DNA of 7,209 nucleotides from Caldifarciminota bacterium (GTDB taxonomy: Bacteria; Hydrothermota; Tepidihabitantia; Tepidihabitantales; Tepidihabitantaceae): contig JAFGQF010000161.1 of NCBI GenBank assembly GCA_016935775.1, forward strand, positions 1 to 7,209, given 5' to 3'. This document shows positions 1-5,104 of this stretch, piece by piece. Position 1 is the stretch's first letter. Each line of letters starts with the position of its first letter. The notes under the pieces were generated by a model that saw only the letters and a list, made by a program, of their open reading frames with translations, was not told the origin of the DNA and searched no databases. Made by a program: the position numbers and the translations under genes.

Positions 1-135
1 CGTCCCGGCGTCGAGGCTGAACCCGAGAACGGTGACGATCCGCAGGCTGGCCACGTCGGCCATCATCTGCGCCGCGACATAGGCCGCGCTGACGACCGCG
101 ACCGCGACCACGCCCGACCGCGCCTCGTCATTCAT
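1..135 (-). CDS. Queuosine-precursor transporter-like membrane protein (YhhQ/VUT family), 5' part only
   Basis: Only the first 45 residues lie in the window; the frame runs open through base 1. The ATG at 135-133 follows GAGGGA (145-140) by 4 nt. After MNDEARSG comes a hydrophobic stretch (about residues 8-25), then ADVASLRIVTVLGFSLDAGT. A first membrane helix followed by (A/N)xxxxKIVxxxGFxxDAGT is the pattern I know from the N-terminus of the VUT/YhhQ family (PF02592), inner-membrane importers of queuosine precursors for tRNA modification. The assignment rests on this short motif only. The start overlaps the end of the upstream 59-aa gene by 8 nt, so the two are probably translationally coupled and share the promoter at 316-344. 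Another polytopic membrane protein cannot be excluded. Confidence 0.6.
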   Translation of the reverse strand, partial: MNDEARSGVVAVAVVSAAYVAAQMMADVASLRIVTVLGFSLDAGT

Positions 136-307
136 CGCGTCCCTCGTCGAGCAGCCGCTCGAGCTCCTCGTCGGAGAGCGCTCCCGCCCCCGGCTCCGGG
201 TGCCCCTGCACCGGCGTCGCGCGCATCCTGAGCACGAACACCAGCAGCAGGACCAGCGCGGCGACCGCCAGCCCGACAACGAAGAGGGCGGCAATCGTCT
301 CCAGCAT
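128..307 (-). CDS. Small single-pass membrane protein, 59 aa, function unknown
   Basis: ATG at 307-305, TGA at 130-128. The product starts MLETIAALFVVGLAVAALVL, continues as one hydrophobic helix to about residue 26, then has a basic stop-transfer (LRMR, 26-29), a Pro/Gly-rich linker (32-42) and an acidic, probably helical tail (SDEELERLLDEGRDE, 45-59). N-out/C-in or C-out topology cannot be settled, though the positive residues after the helix favour a cytoplasmic tail. Its stop overlaps the start of the downstream transporter gene by 8 nt, which supports it as a real translated gene. A promoter-like -10 lies 8 nt before the ATG and no Shine-Dalgarno sequence is visible, so the mRNA may be leaderless. 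I do not recognise the family; a helper or accessory subunit of the transporter is only an inference from the overlap. Confidence 0.65.
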   Translation of the reverse strand: MLETIAALFVVGLAVAALVLLLVFVLRMRATPVQGHPEPGAGALSDEELERLLDEGRDE

Positions 308-315
308 CAGGCCAG

Positions 316-344
316 ACTATGCCCGAAACCGGCCGCGCGGTCAA
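316..344 (-). promoter_or_regulatory. Predicted sigma70-like promoter for the minus-strand small protein/transporter operon
   Basis: Read on the minus strand: -35 TTGACC (344-339), 17-nt spacer, -10 CATAGT (321-316). These match the consensus at 5/6 and 4/6 positions. The ATG of the 59-aa gene starts 8 nt after the -10, so transcription would begin at or next to the start codon (leaderless). It lies back to back with the argF promoter, the two -35 boxes being 8 nt apart. Consensus match only; no experimental evidence. Confidence 0.5.
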
Positions 345-352
345 CCGCCGGT

Positions 353-380
353 TTGACTGGCCGGGCGCGGCGGCTATCCT
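353..380 (+). promoter_or_regulatory. Predicted sigma70-like promoter for argF
   Basis: -35 TTGACT (353-358), 16-nt spacer, -10 TATCCT (375-380); 5/6 and 4/6 matches to consensus. Transcription would start near 387-390, about 70 nt before the argF ATG. The facing TTGAC boxes of this and the minus-strand promoter (GTCAA at 340-344 and TTGAC at 353-357... read as an inverted pair around 8 nt) form a small dyad where one regulator could act on both directions; that is inference. No ARG box of the classical type was recognised. Confidence 0.55.
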
Positions 381-389
381 GAGGCGCAG

Positions 390-410
390 ATGGATTCGGG
401 CAGCAAGTGA
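390..410 (+). other. Possible six-codon upstream open reading frame in the argF leader
   Basis: ATG at 390-392 begins MDSGSK and stops at TGA 408-410. The ATG sits 9 nt after the predicted -10 box, the same geometry as the leaderless-looking starts of the 59-aa gene and trxB, and GAGG (381-384) lies 5 nt upstream. It is not in the argF frame. It contains no arginine codons, so it does not look like a classical arginine attenuator peptide. It may be chance. Confidence 0.2.
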
Positions 411-415
411 TATTG

Positions 416-446
416 AAGGAGAACGCCGGGCCGCGAACCGCCCGGC
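416..446 (+). promoter_or_regulatory. argF leader: Shine-Dalgarno followed by a GC hairpin
   Basis: AAGGAG (416-421) is the only good Shine-Dalgarno sequence before argF, but it is 36 nt from the ATG at 458. Between them GCCGGGC (425-431) and GCCCGGC (440-446) form a perfect 7-bp stem with an 8-nt loop. If folded, the hairpin shortens the effective distance to about 14 nt. It could help or control argF translation, or be a coincidence in GC-rich sequence. Confidence 0.3.
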
Positions 447-457
447 CCAAAGCCACT

Positions 458-1384
458 ATGGACAAGAACCTGACCGAGATAACCGACCTCACCCGCGCCG
501 AGTTCGAGAGACTGCTCGAGCTGTCCGCGCAGCTCAAGTCCGAACTGAAGAAGAAGCCCCGCCTCGACAACGCCGAGGGCAAGGTGGCCGCGTTGATATT
601 CGAGAAGCCCTCGCTGCGCACGCGCGTCACCTTCGAGGTGGCGATGCGCCAGCTCGGCGGCTCGGCCATCTACCTCGGGCCGTCCGACATCGGGCTCGGG
701 ACGCGCGAGTCGGTCCCGGACGTGGCGCGCAACCTCGCCCGCTGGGTGGACTGCATCATCGCCCGGGTGTTCGAGCACGAGAAGATAACCGGCCTGGCCG
801 GGAACGCCTCGGTGCCGGTGGTCAACGCGCTCTCCGACGCCGCCCACCCGTGCCAGGCTTTGGCCGACATCCTGACCGTCAAGGACCACCGGGGCAAGCT
901 CGACGGCGCAATCATCGCCTGGGTGGGCGACGGCAACAACGTCTGCAACTCGCTCATGTACTCGTGCGCCCTGCTCGGGCTGGAGCTGCGGGTCGCCACG
1001 CCCCGGGGTTTCGAGCCGGCGAAGGAAGTGACCGACCGCGCGACGGCGATGGCGCAAGAGAGCGGCGCGAAGCTGGCCTTTGGCAACGACCCGGCCGCGG
1101 CGGTCCGCGGCGCGGAATTCGTCTACACCGACGTCTGGGCCTCGATGGGCCAGGAAGACCAGGCCGCCCACAAGGCCAGGATGTTCCGGCCGTTCCAGGT
1201 CAACGCCGAGCTGATGGAACAGGCCGGGCCGGACGCGAAGGTGCTGCACTGCCTCCCCGCGCACCGCGGCGAGGAAATCACCGCCGAGGTCATTGACGGA
1301 CCCCGGTCAATCGTGCTCGACCAGGCCGAGAACCGGCTCCACGCGCAGCGGGCCCTGCTGGCCACGTTGCTGGGGCGCCGGTAA
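458..1384 (+). CDS. argF: Ornithine carbamoyltransferase, anabolic type
   Basis: Cytosolic enzyme that joins carbamoyl phosphate and L-ornithine to give citrulline, the sixth step of arginine synthesis. The 308-residue length is normal for the family. Carbamoyl-phosphate site: SLRTR (52-56), where most family members have STRTR. Then HPCQALADI (130-138), DGNNVCNS (158-165), the ornithine-closing loop DVWASMG (225-231) and HCLPAHR (264-270) with the catalytic Cys. The SMG loop supports ornithine rather than N-acetyl- or N-succinylornithine as substrate, although SLRTR is reminiscent of those relatives. I chose the ATG at 458 (MDKNLTEITDLTR), because this is where family similarity begins; a GTG at 407 in the same frame would add 17 residues but lacks a ribosome binding site. 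It is followed after 33 nt by a secreted-protein gene on the same strand, probably the same transcript. No other arginine genes are in view. Confidence 0.95.
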   Translation: MDKNLTEITDLTRAEFERLLELSAQLKSELKKKPRLDNAEGKVAALIFEKPSLRTRVTFEVAMRQLGGSAIYLGPSDIGLGTRESVPDVARNLARWVDCIIARVFEHEKITGLAGNASVPVVNALSDAAHPCQALADILTVKDHRGKLDGAIIAWVGDGNNVCNSLMYSCALLGLELRVATPRGFEPAKEVTDRATAMAQESGAKLAFGNDPAAAVRGAEFVYTDVWASMGQEDQAAHKARMFRPFQVNAELMEQAGPDAKVLHCLPAHRGEEITAEVIDGPRSIVLDQAENRLHAQRALLATLLGRR

Positions 1385-1387
1385 GAC

Positions 1388-1404
1388 GCCGGGTGTGACC
1401 CGGC
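1388..1404 (+). other. Intercistronic hairpin between argF and the propeller gene
   Basis: GCCGGGT (1388-1394) and ACCCGGC (1398-1404) pair perfectly over 7 bp around a GTG loop. The stem starts 3 nt after the argF stop and ends directly against the next Shine-Dalgarno sequence. There is no T-run, so it is not a classical terminator. It could stabilise the 3' end of argF mRNA or tune translation of the next gene. The left arm shares GCCGGG with the hairpin upstream of argF. Confidence 0.4.
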
Positions 1405-1411
1405 AAGGAGG
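1405..1411 (+). promoter_or_regulatory. Strong ribosome binding site that fixes a TTG start
   Basis: AAGGAGG, a near-perfect anti-16S match, lies 6 nt before TTG at 1418. It is the best ribosome binding site in the window and, with the signal peptide that begins right there, decides the non-ATG start of the 900-aa gene. Confidence 0.85.
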
Positions 1412-1417
1412 TAAGAG

Positions 1418-4120
1418 TTGAGAATCCTGCTGTGTCTGCTGCTGTTCGCCGGCGCCGCGCTCGCGGCCGACGGCATCGAGCCGGTGACCGTGGCCGGCCC
1501 GGCCGGCGATGAGGTCTACTTCCGCATCACCGACGGTGACCGGGTAATCGAGCAGTTCCCGGCCGAGCCCGCGCCGCCCCGCCTGCCGGCCGACACCGGC
1601 GTGCTCTGGGTGGACCGCAACCACCGGGCGGGCATCGTCCAGGCGCTCGCCCTCGCGGGTGACGGCCGCCACGCGCTCGCCAACTGGTACCTGAACGCCG
1701 AGCGCGCCGCCTGTTACCGCATCCTGGCCGACGAAACGCCGCTCTGGGAAAGCCCGGGCGCGTTCGCGTGGGCCTACGGCGGCCAGCAGGCCGGCGCGTC
1801 CGGCGACGGCGGAGTGCTGGCGCTGTCGTCCAGCGCCGCCGCCGTGCGCTGGGGCCGGACCTCGCCCTGGCCCGAGTGGCGGTTCAACTACCCGGCCGCC
1901 GGGCTGAACGGCTTCGCGCGCTGCTCGCGCGACGGCTCCGTGGTCGCGGCGGTGCAGGGCGGCGTGCTCTTCGGCCTCGACGCCGCCTCGGGCGACACGC
2001 TCTGGACCGCGCCCGTGCCCGAACCGACCCGGCTCCAGGGACTCGACCTGTCCGACGACGGCTCAATCGTCGCGGTGACGGTCTACGACTCCTGCCTGGT
2101 ATACGAGGACGGCGCGCGCCGGGCCGGCATCCCGGTCGGCACGTCCAGTTCCGGGACCCAGTACGCCGCCGCGGTCTCCGGCGACGGCGACCTCATCGTC
2201 ACCGGCGACTACCAGGGCCGCTGCCGGCTCTGGCGCTGGAACGGCTCGAGCTACGACCTGCAGTGGAGCGCGCAGGTCGGCAACCCGTGGATCGCCGGGG
2301 TCAACATCTCGCGCGACGGCTCGACAATCGCCTGCGGCACCGGCTACAACGACGGCAAGCTCTGCGTCTTCGACTCGAGCTCGGCCACCCCGCTCTGGGT
2401 CTACCAGGGCTTCGGCTCGCAGGGCGCCTACGTCGCGTCGGTCGCGCTGTCGGCGGACGGCTCGCGCATCGCCGCCGCGTCCTGGGGCGACCGCGCGCCC
2501 TCCGGCACCTTCAAGGTGCTCACCGTCCACGACCGCGGCGACACCACCCCGCTGGTAGCGGTGACCCGCGACCAGGAACCCGGCTCGCTCTTCGCGGTTG
2601 ACATCTCCGACGACGGCCAGTTCGTCGTCGCCGGCGGCAAGGCGGTCCACGCCCAGATAATGGGCAACGGCGGCGAGGTCTACGCCGTCATCGTCGGCGC
2701 CTCGGAACCCGCCAACGTCGGCGTCCAGTCGGTGAGCGTGCCCGGCCGCCACGTCCGGGTCGGCACCGGCTACACCCCGGCCGCCGTCGTCGCCAACTAC
2801 GGCGACGCGCCGGCGAGCTTCCCGGTGCAACTGCGCATCTTTGACGACCGCGACAGCGTCGTCCACCGGGACTCGGCCGCCGTCTCCGGGCTCGCGCCCG
2901 GCGGCACCGCGCCGGTCGGCTTCGCCCAGTGGACGCCGGGCTACTACTCGCTCTACCGCTGCGAGTTCTGGACCGAGCTCGCGGGCGACGGCTACCCGCA
3001 TGACGACACGCTCGTGGTCCCGTCCCGCTGCTACCACGACGCGATGCCGCTGCTCATCCTCCCGCCCACCGAAGAGAACACCGTCAACCAGCCGCTCGTC
3101 CCGGTCGTCCGCGTGGTCAACAGCGGCTCCTACCCGGACACGGTCGGCTGCCGGCTGGTGATCGAGGACTCGCTCGGCAGCCCGGTCTACTCCGAGCGGC
3201 TCGTCACGCCGGCGCTGCCGCCCGACAGCTCGGCCGCGCTCCAGTTCCCGACCTTCACGCCGGCCGACGTCGGCCGCTACCGGGCGGTCGCGGTCACCGG
3301 CACCGGCGACGACTACCTGCCCGGCAACGACACGCTCGTCCGCCCGTTCCTGTCCACCTGGGAGATAATCTACGACGACGGCGGCTGGAACGCCTTCTAC
3401 TGGATCGGCCGGCTCGACAACGACAAGTTCTATGTCCGCTTCACGCCGACCCTCGAGCCGCCGCTCGCCCTCACCGGCGGCCGGGTGATGGTCAACATGG
3501 CCAACACGCCGTTCGACTACGTGATGGTCTGCCCCGGGTCCGGCGCCAAGCCCGACACGCTCAATCCATACCAGGTGGTCACCAACGTCACCGCACCGGT
3601 CGCGCCCGGCTGGGCCGAGTTCGACCTCGACATCACCCTGCGCGACACCGGCAACGTCTGGATGGTCTGCCACTGGCCGACGGGCTCGCCGGCGATGGGC
3701 ATCGGCGCCGACGACGCGCCGCCGCTCGACCTGCGCTCCTACCTCTCCTCCAACCAGGACACCTTCCAGCTCTGGACGCGGCACGACTGGATGATGCGGC
3801 TCGAGCAGTCGCCCAACGTCGGCACGGCCGAGCTGCCCGGCGCCGCGCCCGCGCTCCGGCTCGACGAGCCGCGGCCCAACCCGTTCCGCGACCGGGTGAC
3901 GCTGAGCTACCAGGTTCCGAACCCCGGGCGCTACCGGCTCGCGCTGTTCGACGCCGCCGGCCGCCGGGTCGCGCTGCTGGTTGACGGGCCGGTGCCGGCC
4001 GGCCGCCACCAGGCGCGCTGGGACGCGGGCCGCGCCGCGCCCGCCGGCCTGCTCTTCGCCCGGCTCACCCGGCTCGACACCGGCGCGACGCTGGCCGCCA
4101 AGCTCATCCGGCTCGACTGA
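1418..4120 (+). CDS. Secreted beta-propeller protein with Ig-like domains and C-terminal FlgD-like/type A sorting domain
   Basis: 900 residues from a TTG start. Signal peptide 1-17 (MRILLCLLLFAGAALA, probable cleavage after Ala17 or just before ADG). Residues about 70-430 carry eight S-x-D-G-like turns (81, 129, 170, 212, 254, 298, 345, 397) each preceding a short hydrophobic strand, spaced 41-52 apart, with W/Y-rich strands between: a WD40/YVTN/PQQ-like propeller of seven or eight blades. Residues about 430-540 and 540-640 look like two CARDB-type Ig domains (VVANYG and VRVVNSG strands). Residues 645-800 are a further beta domain starting IYDDG that I cannot name. Residues 814-900 (RPNPF, VTLSYQVP, FDAAGRRVALL, AKLIRLD) match the FlgD_ig / Por-secretion tail pattern, suggesting export through the outer membrane or surface attachment. 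No enzymatic motif was seen; substrate or partner unknown. It is preceded by argF (33-nt gap) and followed by a hairpin. Confidence 0.9.
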   Translation: MRILLCLLLFAGAALAADGIEPVTVAGPAGDEVYFRITDGDRVIEQFPAEPAPPRLPADTGVLWVDRNHRAGIVQALALAGDGRHALANWYLNAERAACYRILADETPLWESPGAFAWAYGGQQAGASGDGGVLALSSSAAAVRWGRTSPWPEWRFNYPAAGLNGFARCSRDGSVVAAVQGGVLFGLDAASGDTLWTAPVPEPTRLQGLDLSDDGSIVAVTVYDSCLVYEDGARRAGIPVGTSSSGTQYAAAVSGDGDLIVTGDYQGRCRLWRWNGSSYDLQWSAQVGNPWIAGVNISRDGSTIACGTGYNDGKLCVFDSSSATPLWVYQGFGSQGAYVASVALSADGSRIAAASWGDRAPSGTFKVLTVHDRGDTTPLVAVTRDQEPGSLFAVDISDDGQFVVAGGKAVHAQIMGNGGEVYAVIVGASEPANVGVQSVSVPGRHVRVGTGYTPAAVVANYGDAPASFPVQLRIFDDRDSVVHRDSAAVSGLAPGGTAPVGFAQWTPGYYSLYRCEFWTELAGDGYPHDDTLVVPSRCYHDAMPLLILPPTEENTVNQPLVPVVRVVNSGSYPDTVGCRLVIEDSLGSPVYSERLVTPALPPDSSAALQFPTFTPADVGRYRAVAVTGTGDDYLPGNDTLVRPFLSTWEIIYDDGGWNAFYWIGRLDNDKFYVRFTPTLEPPLALTGGRVMVNMANTPFDYVMVCPGSGAKPDTLNPYQVVTNVTAPVAPGWAEFDLDITLRDTGNVWMVCHWPTGSPAMGIGADDAPPLDLRSYLSSNQDTFQLWTRHDWMMRLEQSPNVGTAELPGAAPALRLDEPRPNPFRDRVTLSYQVPNPGRYRLALFDAAGRRVALLVDGPVPAGRHQARWDAGRAAPAGLLFARLTRLDTGATLAAKLIRLD
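1658..2620 (+). repeat. Eight degenerate protein repeats (propeller blades)
   Basis: Within the 900-aa protein, the turns AGDG, SGDG, SRDG, SDDG, SGDG, SRDG, SADG and SDDG recur at residues 80-83, 128-131, 170-173, 212-215, 254-257, 298-301, 345-348 and 397-400, each followed by a hydrophobic strand such as SIVAV or STIACG. The repeats are diverged at the DNA level, which suggests an old propeller rather than recent tandem duplication. Confidence 0.75.
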
Positions 4121-4136
4121 CCGAAACCGGCTCCAC

Positions 4137-4170
4137 GCCGCGGCGGCGGGCACTTGCCCTCCGCCGCGGC
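4137..4170 (+). terminator. Large GC hairpin after the propeller gene, probable terminator
   Basis: GCCGCGGCGG (4137-4146) pairs perfectly with CCGCCGCGGC (4161-4170) over 10 bp. After one mismatch, GGGC (4148-4151) and GCCC (4156-4159) add 4 bp around an ACTT loop. It begins 16 nt after the stop of the 900-aa gene. No T-run follows (TCTGCT), so it is either a U-poor terminator or a 3'-end stabiliser. Its 3' half overlaps the -35 box of the predicted trxB promoter. Confidence 0.55.
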
Positions 4171-4181
4171 TCTGCTAAAAT
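4154..4181 (+). promoter_or_regulatory. Predicted extended -10 promoter for leaderless trxB
   Basis: -35 TTGCCC (4154-4159, 4/6), 16-nt spacer, extended -10 TGC-TAAAAT (TG at 4173-4174, hexamer 4176-4181, 5/6). The trxB ATG begins at 4190, 8 nt after the -10, so the transcript would start at or beside the ATG. No Shine-Dalgarno sequence is present before this ATG, which agrees with a leaderless mRNA. TAAAAT also stands out as an AT-rich island in very GC-rich sequence. Confidence 0.55.
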
Positions 4182-4189
4182 CCCGGGCA

Positions 4190-5104
4190 ATGGACAATCC
4201 TGAAGTGGTCATTGCCGGGGCCGGCCCGGCCGGGCTCACCGCCGGCCTGTACGCCGCGCGCGCCGGCCACCGCGCGCTCATCATCGAGAGAGCCCTGCCC
4301 GGCGGCCAGGTCGCCAATACTCCCGAGGTCGAGAACTACCCCGGGTTCGCCGAGCCGGTGGTCGCCTTCGAGCTCGCCCAGGCGATGCAGCAGCAGGCCG
4401 AGCGCGCCGGCGCGGAAATCCTCACCGCCGAGGTGACCGGGCTCGCGCGCGACCCGCTGGTCGTCCGCACGTCGGCCGGCGACTTCCGACCCGGCGCGGT
4501 CATCGTCTCCTCCGGTGTCCAGGGCAAGGAACTCGGGCTGCCGGGCGAGAAGGAACTGCGCGGCCGCGGCGTCTCCTACTGCGCCATCTGCGACGGCCCG
4601 CTCTTCAAGGGCAAGACGGTCGCGGTCGTCGGCGGCGGCGACTCGGCGCTCGACGAAGCGCTCTACCTGGCCGGCATCTGCTCGAAGGTCTTCCTGGTCC
4701 ACCGCCGCGATGAGTTCCGCGGGGCGCAGGTCGCCCAGGACCGGGTCCGCGCCGCCGGCAACATCGAGCTCGTCCTCTCCCACGTGGTCAGCGCCATCAA
4801 CGGCACCGCGAAGCTCGAGTCAATCGAGGTCGAAAGCCGCAAGGACAACTCGAAGCGGCTGCTCGAAGTCGCCGGCCTGTTCATCTACGTCGGCTCGACG
4901 CCCAACACCGCCTGGTGCCGGGACACGGTCGAGCTGGACCAAGGCGGGTTCGTCAAGAGCGACCGGGACCTGCGCACCAACGTGCCCGGCGTGTTCACGG
5001 CCGGCGATGTCCGGGTCACTCCCCTGCGCCAGATTGCGACCGCGGTCGGCGACGGCGCGCTCGCCGGGATGATGGCCCACCACTGGCTGGGCGAACACCA
5101 CTGA
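4190..5104 (+). CDS. trxB: Thioredoxin reductase (NADPH)
   Basis: Cytosolic flavoenzyme that uses NADPH to reduce thioredoxin. 304 residues, a normal length for low-Mr bacterial TrxB. FAD-binding GAGPAG (10-15); GGQ near residue 38-40 and ENYPGF (48-53); redox-active CAIC (131-134, usually CATC); NADPH-binding GGGDSALDEA (148-157); HRRDEFR (171-177), whose basic residues mark NADPH rather than ferredoxin use; C-terminal FAD motif AGDV with QIATAVGDG (271-274, 281-289). I chose the ATG at 4190 since the FAD-binding strand (PEVVIAGAG) begins at once; an in-frame TTG at 4154 lies inside the upstream hairpin and would add 12 non-family residues. The final TGA overlaps the CTG start of the next gene. 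A thioredoxin is not in the window. Confidence 0.95.
   Translation: MDNPEVVIAGAGPAGLTAGLYAARAGHRALIIERALPGGQVANTPEVENYPGFAEPVVAFELAQAMQQQAERAGAEILTAEVTGLARDPLVVRTSAGDFRPGAVIVSSGVQGKELGLPGEKELRGRGVSYCAICDGPLFKGKTVAVVGGGDSALDEALYLAGICSKVFLVHRRDEFRGAQVAQDRVRAAGNIELVLSHVVSAINGTAKLESIEVESRKDNSKRLLEVAGLFIYVGSTPNTAWCRDTVELDQGGFVKSDRDLRTNVPGVFTAGDVRVTPLRQIATAVGDGALAGMMAHHWLGEHH

Noticed and set aside
132..344. 70-codon minus-strand frame over the small membrane protein
   Set aside because: Arg/Ala/Gly-rich without a hydrophobic segment and beginning inside the promoter region; the 59-aa frame overlaps the next gene properly and encodes a plausible membrane protein.
407..457. GTG at 407 as the argF start
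   Set aside because: No Shine-Dalgarno sequence before it and the added 17 residues (ILKENAGPRTARPKAT) are non-family; AAGGAG would lie inside the coding region.
319..1296. 325-codon plus-strand frame and a minus-strand frame (374-1264) over argF
   Set aside because: Both overlap argF, whose motifs are intact in its own frame; these are GC-driven open frames.
2063..4153. 696-codon open frame on the minus strand opposite the propeller gene
   Set aside because: Composition dominated by R, G, A, V, D, with no domain pattern; it is the antisense shadow of a GC-rich gene that has a signal peptide, repeats and a recognisable tail on the plus strand.
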